A stretch of 64,000 nucleotides of DNA, taken from the NCBI GenBank assembly GCA_015067615.1, contig SVMD01000006.1, positions 58,715-122,714 on the forward strand, read 5' to 3'. Of the stretch, positions 24,055 through 31,879 are shown piece by piece. The notes under the pieces are model-generated. The model searched no databases. It was not told where the DNA came from and worked only from the letters and a program-made list of their open reading frames with translations. The stretch comes from Oscillospiraceae bacterium. Its GTDB lineage: Bacteria > Bacillota > Clostridia > Oscillospirales > Oscillospiraceae. Numbering within the stretch: the first letter of the stretch is position 1; the number at the start of each line of letters is the position of its first letter. Position numbers and translations under genes: made by a program.

Positions 24055-25179
24055 ATGGCAGACTTATTTGATTACCTCCACTGGCGGGGGGATCTGACCT
24101 TTTCCCAGGTGCCTCCGGGGCCTGTGGATGCCCTGATTTTCTCGGCGCTGAGCTATCTGACCTTCCGGGGCAGCGTGGCGGAGCGTCCGGATATTCCCAT
24201 CTCTCTGCAGGAGGCATCGGAGGAATTCTTCACAGGATGTGACCAGGAGGACCGGTGCCGGGTGAAGGTGGACCTGAGCCTATTAATGGCAGCCAGTGAG
24301 ACCAAACGCTTCGGAAACACCCTGCTGCTGCAATACCGGGATATTCTGATCCCGGAGGAGGACACTCAGTTCGCCGCCATCACCTTCCTGCTGGACAACA
24401 GCAGTGCATTTCTGGCATTCCGGGGCACGGACTACTCCCTCACCGGCTGGAAAGAGGATTTCAACATGAGCTTCCAGGAGTCCGTCCCGGCCCAGCGGCT
24501 GGCGGCGGAATATGTGGAAGATATCTCCCTGCGCTATCCCATGCCCCTTTACCTGGGCGGACACTCCAAGGGCGGCAATCTGGCGGTTTACGCCGCTGCG
24601 AAGTCCCCCGCCCCCATCCGGGACCGGATCCGGGCGGTATACAATCATGACGGTCCGGGCTTTACCAGTTCTGTCATGAAGGATCCCGGGTATCTGGAAA
24701 TCGTTCCCCGGATCCAGACAATCATCCCCCAGTCCAGCGTCATCGGCATGCTTCTGGAGCACGAAGAGCCTTATACCGTCGTCAAGAGCAAGCAGATCGG
24801 CCTGCTGCAGCACGATTTTTACTCCTGGGTCCTGGACGGCCCGGATTTTGTGCCCATGGATCGGGTTTCCGAGGATTCCAAATTTCTGGACCTGACCATC
24901 AAGGAGTGGCTCTCCGGCATGACCAACCAGGAGCGCAATGAGATCGTGGATGCGGTGTTTGATCTGCTGGCCATCGGCGAAGTGAACAGCGTCTTTGACC
25001 TGATCCATCCGAAAAACGTCCGGACCTACCTGAAAACCCTGAGTACCGACGGCAAGCTCCGGCGGATGTTCAGCGAGGAATTCATGAGCCTCATGGAAGC
25101 CGCCAGAAAGACCCAGCTGGCACTGGAAGAACAACCGGAGCAATCAGCAGACGAAACAGAAAAACCGGGAGGAAGCTGA
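24055..25179 (+). CDS. DUF2974 (Mbeg1-like) alpha/beta-hydrolase family protein
   Basis: A 374-residue lipase-like protein. It starts MADLFDYLHWRGDLTFSQVP, typical of the Mbeg1-like family. The hydrolase core has FLAFRGTDYSLTGWKEDFNMSF and the nucleophile elbow GGHSKGGNLAVYAA (serine in GHSKG). An acid residue may lie in NHDGPGF, and the histidine is uncertain. No signal peptide or membrane segment, so it is probably cytoplasmic. The ATG at 24055 follows AAAGGAG; the frame stays open upstream but without a ribosome site. Substrate unknown. Inverted repeat overlapping the stop codon probably ends the transcript. Confidence 0.88.
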   Translation: MADLFDYLHWRGDLTFSQVPPGPVDALIFSALSYLTFRGSVAERPDIPISLQEASEEFFTGCDQEDRCRVKVDLSLLMAASETKRFGNTLLLQYRDILIPEEDTQFAAITFLLDNSSAFLAFRGTDYSLTGWKEDFNMSFQESVPAQRLAAEYVEDISLRYPMPLYLGGHSKGGNLAVYAAAKSPAPIRDRIRAVYNHDGPGFTSSVMKDPGYLEIVPRIQTIIPQSSVIGMLLEHEEPYTVVKSKQIGLLQHDFYSWVLDGPDFVPMDRVSEDSKFLDLTIKEWLSGMTNQERNEIVDAVFDLLAIGEVNSVFDLIHPKNVRTYLKTLSTDGKLRRMFSEEFMSLMEAARKTQLALEEQPEQSADETEKPGGS

Positions 25180-25191
25180 GCTTCCTCCCGG
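25165..25191 (+). terminator. Hairpin overlapping the stop codon of the DUF2974 gene
   Basis: A 13-bp perfect inverted repeat (25165-25177 with 25179-25191) includes the TGA stop. It is followed by AACTTATTTA, a poor T-run, and lies between convergent genes. Confidence 0.6.
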
Positions 25192-25214
25192 AACTTATTT
25201 ATCAGGCAGAGAAA

Positions 25215-26237
25215 TTATCTCTGGATACGGCCGGAGCCGTCGCCGCCTGCCAGCTTCTCAACCTCGGGAACGGTGACCATGTTGTAGTCGCCGCCGATGG
25301 AGTGCTTCAGAGCGGAAGCAGCAACTGCGAACTCAACAGCTGCCTGGGTGTCCTTGCCGGACAGCAGAGCATAGATCAGGCCGCCGCCGAAGGAGTCGCC
25401 GCCGCCGACGCGGTCGATGATGTGCAGGTTGTACTTCTTGGAGAAGCAGTAGTTCTCGCCGTCGTACAGCATTGCAGACCAGCCGTTGTCGAATGCGGAG
25501 TGGCTTTCACGCAGGGTGATAGCGACCTTCTCGAAGCCGAACTTGTCAGCCAGCTGCTTTGCAACGGACTTGTAGCCCTCGTGGTTGATGGTGCCGCCGT
25601 AGATATCGGTAGCCTCAGCCTCGATGCCGAACACGTCCTTGGCGTCCTCTTCGTTGGAGATGCAGACGTCGATGTACTTAGCCAGCTCGGTCATAGCCTC
25701 GTTAGCCTGAGCGCGGGTCCACAGCTTGCCGCGGTAGTTCAGGTCGCAGGAGATCTTGATGCCCTTGGCCTTGGCAGCCTGGCAAGCCTGCTTGCAGATC
25801 TCAACAACGTTGGGGCCCAGTGCGGGGGTGATGCCGGTGAAGTGGAACCAATCGGCGCCCTCAAAGATCTTGTCCCAGTCGAAGTCCTCGGGCTTAGCCA
25901 GCTGGATAGCGGAGTAAGCACGGTCGTAGATGCAGACGGAGCCACGCTGAGAAGCGCCCTTCTCATTGTAGTAGATACCGACGCGCTCGCCGCCGCGGAC
26001 GATCAGGGAGGTGTCGACGCCGTAGCGGCGCAGGGAGTTGACTGCAGCCTGGCCGATGGCGTGTGCGGGCAGCTTGGTAACGAAAGCTGCGTCCATGCCG
26101 TAGTTTGCCAGAGAGACAGCCACGTTGGCCTCGCCGCCGCCGAAGGTGAACTCGACGTTGGAAGCCTGGACAAAGCGCTCGTAGTTGAAGGGCTGCAGAC
26201 GCAGCATCAGTTCGCCGAAGGTAACAATTCTTGCCAT
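25215..26237 (-). CDS. kdgK: 2-dehydro-3-deoxygluconate kinase (PfkB family)
   Basis: Phosphorylates 2-keto-3-deoxygluconate to KDPG in hexuronate breakdown. The 340-residue protein has the ribokinase-fold start MARIVTFGELMLRLQP, substrate loop FGGGEANVAVSLANYG, ISCDLNYRGKLW, ISNEEDAKDVFG and the catalytic anion-hole motif VGGGDSFGGGLIYAL with the general-base Asp. These match KdgK better than fructokinase. The upstream gene eda encodes the next enzyme in the same pathway, 138 bases away on the same strand, so the two probably form an operon. Codon use is strongly biased, suggesting high expression. Confidence 0.93.
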   Translation of the reverse strand: MARIVTFGELMLRLQPFNYERFVQASNVEFTFGGGEANVAVSLANYGMDAAFVTKLPAHAIGQAAVNSLRRYGVDTSLIVRGGERVGIYYNEKGASQRGSVCIYDRAYSAIQLAKPEDFDWDKIFEGADWFHFTGITPALGPNVVEICKQACQAAKAKGIKISCDLNYRGKLWTRAQANEAMTELAKYIDVCISNEEDAKDVFGIEAEATDIYGGTINHEGYKSVAKQLADKFGFEKVAITLRESHSAFDNGWSAMLYDGENYCFSKKYNLHIIDRVGGGDSFGGGLIYALLSGKDTQAAVEFAVAASALKHSIGGDYNMVTVPEVEKLAGGDGSGRIQR

Positions 26238-26360
26238 GGTAATCAGAATCCTTTCTTATTACAATATAAATAATAAACAATGTAAAGAGCCGACAATGTA
26301 ACGAATCGAGCGGTACCCAATGGTGTACAGATTACCGCAAGTGTCAGTCACGAATTATCG

Positions 26361-26375
26361 GCGGCGATTCGCCGC
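26361..26375 (-). other. Small hairpin after the eda stop codon
   Basis: A perfect 7-bp inverted repeat GCGGCGA/TCGCCGC with one central base directly follows the eda stop in the eda-kdgK intergenic gap. There is no T-run, so it is more likely an RNA-stability or processing hairpin than a terminator. Confidence 0.5.
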
Positions 26376-27005
26376 TTATTCGCCCTTAGCAGCCTTGTGT
26401 GCGCTCTTGCACAGCTCGGTGATCTTGTCCCAGTTGCCGGCAACGACGTCAGCCTTGGGGCAGACCCAGGAACCACCAACAGCGTGGATGAAGGGGGTGT
26501 CGATGAATTCCTTGATGTTGTCATTGTTGACACCACCGGTGGGCAGGAACTTCATGGAGCCAAAGGGAGCAGCCAGATTCTTCAGAGCCTTCAGGCCGCC
26601 GTAGACGTTGGCGGGGAAGAACTTGACCATCTTCAGGCCGTGCTTCATAGCAGCCATGATCTCAGTGGGGGTGACACAGCCGGGAGCGACAGCGACGCCG
26701 TTGGCGACACAGTAGCCCACGATCTCATCGGAGAAGCCGGGGGAAACGATGAACTTAGCGCCCATCTCGATGGCCAGCTTGCACTGATCCAGGTTGACGA
26801 TGGTGCCGGCACCGACCAGAACGTCGGGGCAATTCTCGGCAACAGCCTTGATGCACTCGGGAGCGCAGGCGGTACGGAAGGTGATTTCCATAGTGTCGAC
26901 GCCACCGGCAGCCATAGCCTTAGCCAGAGGAACAGCGTCCTCGACCTTTTCCAGCACAACAACGGGGACGACGACGGATCTTGCGAGTCTTTCCATTACA
27001 GTCAT
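26376..27005 (-). CDS. eda: KDPG/KHG aldolase
   Basis: Cleaves 2-keto-3-deoxy-6-phosphogluconate into pyruvate and glyceraldehyde-3-phosphate. The 209-residue TIM barrel has the catalytic Glu in MEITFRT (E40), the phosphate-binding FLPTGGV and the Schiff-base lysine in MVKFFPAN (K128). GAGTIV and SPGFSDEIV are further family blocks. The ATG follows AGGAGG by eight bases. It precedes kdgK on the same strand, giving an enzyme pair that feeds glucuronate and galacturonate carbon into glycolysis. Confidence 0.95.
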   Translation of the reverse strand: MTVMERLARSVVVPVVVLEKVEDAVPLAKAMAAGGVDTMEITFRTACAPECIKAVAENCPDVLVGAGTIVNLDQCKLAIEMGAKFIVSPGFSDEIVGYCVANGVAVAPGCVTPTEIMAAMKHGLKMVKFFPANVYGGLKALKNLAAPFGSMKFLPTGGVNNDNIKEFIDTPFIHAVGGSWVCPKADVVAGNWDKITELCKSAHKAAKGE

Positions 27006-27068
27006 GATATTAGCCTCCTAAAAATAAGCCATTTCGGGAATGCCCGTAGACATACCTTTAACAATGTA

Positions 27069-27097
27069 ATAATACTGATTATTAGAGGAAAAATCAA
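27069..27097 (-). promoter_or_regulatory. sigma-A promoter of eda-kdgK
   Basis: On the minus strand: -35 TTGATT (27097-27092), a 17-bp spacer, and -10 TATTAT (27074-27069), about 65 bp ahead of eda. Confidence 0.65.
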
Positions 27098-27130
27098 TTC
27101 TTTTGGTATCCGTTTATACATTTTTGGCGC

Positions 27131-27152
27131 TTTGTACAAATTTGTAAACAAA
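27131..27152 (-). promoter_or_regulatory. Possible regulator site upstream of the eda promoter
   Basis: The perfect palindrome TTTGTACAAA (27131-27140) is followed directly by the related TTTGTAAACAAA (27141-27152). The tandem lies 34 bases upstream of the -35, a position suited to an activator or an upstream repressor site. No regulator gene is adjacent. Confidence 0.35.
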
Positions 27153-27214
27153 ATTTTAACACGTCTGCCACTTGACAAATCCGCCTGGATATGACCTAAT
27201 TTGAACAATTTCAG

Positions 27215-27236
27215 CCCGGCGGAATTTTCCGCCGGG
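27215..27236 (-). terminator. Hairpin after the 217-aa membrane-protein gene
   Basis: A 10-bp stem CCCGGCGGAA/TTCCGCCGGG with a two-base centre lies 12 bases after the stop of the minus-strand gene. No strong T-run follows on that strand. Confidence 0.5.
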
Positions 27237-27248
27237 TCTGTATCCGTT

Positions 27249-27902
27249 TCAGTGACTTGTGCGTCTGCCCTTGAGGAACCCGGCCAGCAGCCAGCAGGCG
27301 CCCAGTATCAGAAGCACTTTCAGCGCAACAGTCGCAGACTGCGTGTCAAAGCTCAGCAAATCAGGGATCACAAGCGTTTCTTGCCCGCCTGCAATCCTCC
27401 AAAGCTCCTTACCTCGGAATTGATATTCCGGTGAGGAACCCCTCCACACAAATCCGATGTGCGCAAACCGGGTTATAGCCGTTTCCCGCTTCACATACTC
27501 CTGAAATTCACCATTCAGGAATACATAAACATTTCCTGTCTGGTCCTGGACGTAAAATAGCCCGTCTTCACAGGCCATTGTAAATACGCCGTTCATGCTT
27601 TCTGTAAAAAACAGGGAATACCGATAACTGCCCGTCAGGTCATATACCTGAATAAATCCATTGTGATTGTTCGGCAGAATATACAGGTTATCTCCGGCTT
27701 CCACAATCTGGCTTATGCTGTTAAAACGTTCCTCGCCAAATTCATCAGAACTGACAGGTTCAAAGTAACGGCGCTGTGGTTCTTTCGCCCTATTCAATTC
27801 GCCGGATATAACACAGTACAGAGCCAGGAGAATCATAGCCAGCAGCAGAACCGGGCGAAATTCATCCAAAGTCACCCTTTGACTTTCCTTACCAAGCCGC
27901 AT
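27249..27902 (-). CDS. Hypothetical membrane protein with propeller-like ectodomain
   Basis: A 217-residue protein that I cannot assign to a family. A first membrane segment (about 17-33, VLLLAMILLALYCVI) and a last one (about 190-208, ALKVLLILGACWLLAGFL) flank an extracytoplasmic domain. That domain has strand-rich repeats of the form IVEAGDNLYILPN, IQVYDLTGSYRYSLFF, MACEDGLFYVQD and GNVYVFLNGEF, like two or three blades of a beta-propeller. The ATG at 27902 follows AAAGGGGG. It is more AT-rich than its neighbours and sits between GH2 and eda on the same strand, separated by hairpins from both. Function unknown. Confidence 0.7.
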   Translation of the reverse strand: MRLGKESQRVTLDEFRPVLLLAMILLALYCVISGELNRAKEPQRRYFEPVSSDEFGEERFNSISQIVEAGDNLYILPNNHNGFIQVYDLTGSYRYSLFFTESMNGVFTMACEDGLFYVQDQTGNVYVFLNGEFQEYVKRETAITRFAHIGFVWRGSSPEYQFRGKELWRIAGGQETLVIPDLLSFDTQSATVALKVLLILGACWLLAGFLKGRRTSH

Positions 27903-27922
27903 ACCTGACCCCCTTTTGAGAA

Positions 27923-27948
27923 ATCCGGGCACAAAACTGTGCCCGGAT
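27923..27948 (-). terminator. Hairpin after the GH2 glycosidase gene
   Basis: A perfect 11-bp stem (27923-27933 with 27938-27948) has a 4-nt loop and lies seven bases after the GH2 stop. It is followed by TTTCTC on the minus strand; a modest terminator. Confidence 0.65.
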
Positions 27949-27955
27949 GTTCGGA

Positions 27956-30211
27956 TTACTTCTTCTTGATCTTGTTCAGCTGTGCGTTCAGATCCAGCAG
28001 CTGATCCTTGGTAATGGTGATATTTGCCATGCCCACCATGCCTGCAAGGCGCAGGATGGTAAAGGAGCTCATCATCTCGAACATGGAGCTGTTCAGCTCA
28101 AAGCCCATGGCGCTGGGCTTGCCGTCGGCGCTCTTGGGCATCTGGGCCATCAGGTCACCTGCCAGCTTCATAAAGAGCATCTTGCCCCGGACGGTGGCCA
28201 TGATATCGCCTACGGTGTCGTTGATGGAGAAGTAGCCCTCAGGCATCGTGATCTCAAACCAGTTGAGGATGGCGTTCTTCTCCTGGAGCCGGTAGGCCTC
28301 GTTGAAAACTGCCACCTTCCGGATGGTGCTTTCGTCACGGCACTCCCCTGCCACAGCCACCAGCTTGGTTTCACCGGCGTTGGGCACGTCGAAACGGAAG
28401 AAGTGGTCGGCAGCTTCCTGCACGCCCAGGGAGACGCCGTTGGCAAAGAGCTCCACGGATTTCTGGTTGGAATAGACGGTGACCCTGGTCACGTCCTCCA
28501 CCCGGTCAATGTAGCGCTTACCGCAGATATGGACAAAGGGTTCGTCGGACAGCCATGCCTTGTAAGCATAGAAGGCATCCTTCTTATACTTGCGGTCGAT
28601 GGTCACAAGGCCCTTGTGGTTCTGGCCGTTCTCGCCGCCCTCGCTTCTGGCATCGGCACCGAAGTCGAACATATTCCAGCAGTGGGTGGCCCAGATGTAC
28701 TTCCGGCTGAAGAAGGTCTTGATCAGTTCCTCGTGGTAGTAGGCCTGGTATTCCTCGGTGTAGTCACCTTGGACGGGGTTGGAGGTGTGCCAGTTCAGGG
28801 CCTCGGCGCCATACTCGGAGCAGCCGATGGGGGTATTGGGGTACTTGGCATGGAACTTGTCGAACCAGGGACCGTTCATCTCGGTCTTGCCGCCATACCA
28901 GCCGAAATAGTGGTTGTAGCTGACCACATCGGGGATGTGGATAATTTCCGCGTCCATGGAGCACATGCTAAGGGCTGCCATGGTAGTCAGACGGGTCTTG
29001 TCCAGGGTGTGGACCAGATCGTTCAGGATCCGGTGGTTTTCCAGCAGATCCGGATCGTTCTCACCCTTCATGGTGATCTCGTTGGAAAGGCCCCAGACCA
29101 CGATGGAGGGGTGGTTGTAGTTCTGGTGGATCAGTTCCTTCATCTGGGAGATCGTATTCTCCCGGCCCCCGGGCATATGCTGGGAGATATAGGGAATCTC
29201 CGCCCAGATGACCAGGCCCCGCTCGTCGCAGAGGTCATAGAAATACTGGTCGTGCTGATAGTGGGCCAGACGGATGGTGGTGGCGCCCATTTCACAGATC
29301 AGGTCCATATCCTCCTCATGATGCTGGGGCAGCAGGGCATTGCCGTAATCCCAGCGGTCCTGGTGCCGGGCCACGCCCCGGAGGGGATACTCGGCACCGT
29401 TGAGGATGAAGCCCTTCTCGGGATCGATGTAGAAGCTGCGGCAGCCAAAGCGGGTGGAGACGCTGTCCAGAACCTCGTCACCGTCCAGCAGGTTCACCTG
29501 GACGGAGTACAGGTAGGGATCCTTTCTGCCGTTCCACAGGTGGACATTCAGAATGGAGATCTGGGCCTTGGAGGCGTTGCCGGTGACATTGGCCAGCACT
29601 TCGCCCTTGGCGTTACGGATAATGTACTGATACTTGTGGTGTTCCTTCCGGTTGGTCACGAAGGTACGGACCTTCACCAGGGCGTCCCGGCCGGTGACGA
29701 TGGGGGTAACACGGATGGCGGGGCTGCCGTGGTAGTGGAGGTCAAAATGGCTCTCGCCCACACAGATCAGGTTTACACCCCGGTACAATCCGCCGTAGAA
29801 GGTGAAGTCGGCCACCTGGGGATAGACGGTTTCATTGATGCCGTTGTTGACGGACACGGCGATGAAGGTCTTCTGGCCTGCCTTGATGGCATCGGTGATA
29901 TCGCAGCGCCAGGTGGAATAGCCACCCTCATGGCGCATCCGCTTCTTGCCGTTGACGTACAGCTCGGCAATGGAGTTGGCACCCAGGAACTCGATGAAAT
30001 ACTTCTCGGCCTTGGGCAGCTCATCCCGGTCCAGCTCCTTGGCATACCAGGCGGTGCCCCGGAAGTAGTCGTTTCCGCCGTCCTGGCCGTCCAGGGCATT
30101 CCAGGTGTGGGGCAGGCTGACGAAGTTCCAGCGGGAATCGATACCGGTGGGAGCTTCCGCAGCAGCCTTGGAGAAGGCCCATTTTCTGTTCAGGTTTACG
30201 ATTTGTCTCAT
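27956..30211 (-). CDS. Glycoside hydrolase family 2 beta-glycosidase (beta-glucuronidase or beta-galactosidase)
   Basis: A 751-residue, leaderless (cytoplasmic) GH2 enzyme. The jelly-roll domain (about 1-180: SLPHTWNALDG, YFRGTAWYAKEL, GANSIAELYVNG) is followed by an Ig-like domain, then the barrel with acid/base E378 in WGLSNE and nucleophile E466 in GCSEYGAE. An N-x-K triad, N531-H532-K533, sits where beta-glucuronidases have the carboxylate-reading NxK motif. This favours a glucuronide substrate, but similar residues occur in some galactosidases. Residues about 590-650 resemble a DUF4982-type module. The last 90 residues are helical and methionine-rich (MLFMKLAGDLMAQM, FEMMSSFTILRLAGMVGM). 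Nearby eda-kdgK supports uronate use. Confidence 0.88.
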   Translation of the reverse strand: MRQIVNLNRKWAFSKAAAEAPTGIDSRWNFVSLPHTWNALDGQDGGNDYFRGTAWYAKELDRDELPKAEKYFIEFLGANSIAELYVNGKKRMRHEGGYSTWRCDITDAIKAGQKTFIAVSVNNGINETVYPQVADFTFYGGLYRGVNLICVGESHFDLHYHGSPAIRVTPIVTGRDALVKVRTFVTNRKEHHKYQYIIRNAKGEVLANVTGNASKAQISILNVHLWNGRKDPYLYSVQVNLLDGDEVLDSVSTRFGCRSFYIDPEKGFILNGAEYPLRGVARHQDRWDYGNALLPQHHEEDMDLICEMGATTIRLAHYQHDQYFYDLCDERGLVIWAEIPYISQHMPGGRENTISQMKELIHQNYNHPSIVVWGLSNEITMKGENDPDLLENHRILNDLVHTLDKTRLTTMAALSMCSMDAEIIHIPDVVSYNHYFGWYGGKTEMNGPWFDKFHAKYPNTPIGCSEYGAEALNWHTSNPVQGDYTEEYQAYYHEELIKTFFSRKYIWATHCWNMFDFGADARSEGGENGQNHKGLVTIDRKYKKDAFYAYKAWLSDEPFVHICGKRYIDRVEDVTRVTVYSNQKSVELFANGVSLGVQEAADHFFRFDVPNAGETKLVAVAGECRDESTIRKVAVFNEAYRLQEKNAILNWFEITMPEGYFSINDTVGDIMATVRGKMLFMKLAGDLMAQMPKSADGKPSAMGFELNSSMFEMMSSFTILRLAGMVGMANITITKDQLLDLNAQLNKIKKK

Positions 30212-30240
30212 AATGACCCTCCTGTTTCACATTTGCTGTC

Positions 30241-30268
30241 ATTATATCATAAAGAATCGAAAATGGAA
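30241..30268 (-). promoter_or_regulatory. Promoter of the GH2 gene
   Basis: On the minus strand a perfect -10 TATAAT (30246-30241), extended by TG, has a weak -35 TTCCAT (30268-30263) at 16 bp. It sits just beyond the terminator of the upstream aminotransferase gene. Confidence 0.6.
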
Positions 30269-30276
30269 TACGAAAT

Positions 30277-30312
30277 ATAAAAAAATTGAGACGCACTTGT
30301 TGTGCGTCTCAA
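30277..30312 (-). terminator. Intrinsic terminator of the class Ic aminotransferase gene
   Basis: An 11-bp stem (30286-30296 with 30302-30312) has a 5-nt loop and is followed on the minus strand by a seven-base T-run. It begins five bases after the stop codon. Confidence 0.88.
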
Positions 30313-30317
30313 CTTAT

Positions 30318-31595
30318 TTACTTGTTCAGGAGCTTTTCCAGGGCTGCCAGCTTCAGGCTGGTGGTGAGAACTTCCATGGCCTGTTCCAGTTCTTCCACAG
30401 GGGGCAGGCTGGGGGCAATACGCAGATGGTCGTCCTTGGGGTTATAGCTGTTGGGGAATGCTGCACCGGCATTGGTCAGGGTGACACCGGCTTCCTTGCA
30501 CAGCTGCCAGACCCGCTTGGCAGTGCCGGGCATGGTGTAGAGGCTGACGAAATAGCCGCCCTTGGGGTCCACCCAGTGGGCAAAGCCCAGAGGAGCGATC
30601 TCGTGGTTCAGCCACCGGGAAACGCAGCGGAACTTGGGAGCCATGACGGTGGCATGGCGCTTCATAATTTCCAGGGTGTGGGCCTTATCCTTCAGGTACT
30701 TCACATGGCGCAGCTGGTTGACCTTGTCATAGGAGATCATCTGCACACCGAAAACGCCGGTGAAATATTCGATATTGGCTTCGGATGCGGCCATACAGGA
30801 GGTGCCGCCGCCGGCGAAGGTGATCTTGGATGTGGAGGCGAATTCGAAGACCATGTTGGGACGGCCTGCTTCAGCGCAGAGGGAGATGATATCCGGGAAG
30901 GGTACATAGTCGCCTTCGAACTCATGGAGGCAGTAGGCGTTATCCCAGATGATGGCGAAGTCGGGAGCCGCGGGCTTCAGATTGGCAATGCGGCGGATGG
31001 TTTCGTCAGAGAAGATGATGCCATCGGGATTGGAATACTTGGGAACCACCCACATCATCTTCACCAGGGGATCCTTGACGTATTCCTCGATCATGTCCAT
31101 GTCGGGACCGGTGGAAAGCATGGGAATATAGATCAGTTCCGCGCCATAGAACTCACCGATCTGGAAATGCCGGTCGTAGCCGGGGGCGGGGCACAGGAAC
31201 TTGACCTTCTCCTCCCTGCACCAGGGCCGGGGGCTGTTCAGCAGGCCATGGGTGAAGGCACGGGAGACGATATCGCACATCATGTTCAGGGAAGCGGCGC
31301 CGCCCACGAAGATCTGGGAGGACTTGCAGTCCAGCACATCTGCCCAGTAGGCCCGGGCGGAGGGCAGGCCGGCCAGCTCGCCGTAGTTCCGGGAGTCGAT
31401 GGTGCCGTCGAAGCAGTCCTCGGGAGTCTGCATCACAGTCAGGATATCACTGACCAGGTCCAGCTGCTTCTTGGCGGGCTTGCCGCGGGCCATATTCAGG
31501 TTCAGGCCCTTGGCCTTGCAGCTTTCATATTTATTGAGAACCTGGGTATATTCATGTTCCAGTTCAGCGGTGTTCATGCAAGAGTAAGCAGTCAC
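30318..31595 (-). CDS. Aspartate aminotransferase, class Ic (PF12897 type)
   Basis: A 425-residue PLP enzyme of the recently split class of bacterial aspartate aminotransferases. Motifs: LNLNMARGKPAKKQLDL, the PLP pocket GGAASLNMMCDI, CPAPGYDRHFQIGE, PKYSNPDGIIFSDE, DNAYCLHEFEG and the PLP lysine in FASTSKITFAGGG. These blocks are specific to this class and not to AspC or the AlaA-like enzyme. The likely reaction is aspartate plus 2-oxoglutarate to oxaloacetate plus glutamate. A GTG at 31595 sits nine bases after GAGAGG and is the preferred start. ATG at 31577 lacks a ribosome site; ATG at 31604 is too close to it. Confidence 0.87.
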   Translation of the reverse strand: MTAYSCMNTAELEHEYTQVLNKYESCKAKGLNLNMARGKPAKKQLDLVSDILTVMQTPEDCFDGTIDSRNYGELAGLPSARAYWADVLDCKSSQIFVGGAASLNMMCDIVSRAFTHGLLNSPRPWCREEKVKFLCPAPGYDRHFQIGEFYGAELIYIPMLSTGPDMDMIEEYVKDPLVKMMWVVPKYSNPDGIIFSDETIRRIANLKPAAPDFAIIWDNAYCLHEFEGDYVPFPDIISLCAEAGRPNMVFEFASTSKITFAGGGTSCMAASEANIEYFTGVFGVQMISYDKVNQLRHVKYLKDKAHTLEIMKRHATVMAPKFRCVSRWLNHEIAPLGFAHWVDPKGGYFVSLYTMPGTAKRVWQLCKEAGVTLTNAGAAFPNSYNPKDDHLRIAPSLPPVEELEQAMEVLTTSLKLAALEKLLNK

Positions 31596-31749
31596 AAAAA
31601 TCATCCTCTCGGAAAAATATGGGCTTATTATATGCCAGTATGTCAAAAAATGCAATATCGATATCACCAAAATTTCATTTTTCCAACTACTTTGTAGATA
31701 TGACCAAAACTTTTGCAGGTTGCAACGAAATTTTATCCATTTTTACTTC

Positions 31750-31778
31750 TTGCAAAGAAAGCTTACGGTGCATAAAAT
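31750..31778 (+). promoter_or_regulatory. sigma-A promoter of the glutamine synthetase gene
   Basis: -35 TTGCAA (31750-31755), a 17-bp spacer, and -10 TAAAAT (31773-31778). The 5' untranslated region is about 95 nt and holds a GGGG/CCCC inverted pair but no riboswitch I recognise. Confidence 0.65.
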
Positions 31779-31879
31779 AATATGGAATAATTAGGTTATC
31801 ATGGGGTTTTGTGGCATTTCTCCCCTTCCGAACCGGTTGAGAGCCGTCATTTTCCCCTTGGAAAGGATCTGTTTTTGAC

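Noticed and set aside
31779..31879. A glutamine or other riboswitch in the glnN leader
   Set aside because: Only a weak GGGG/CCCC pairing is visible; no known aptamer pattern was recognised.
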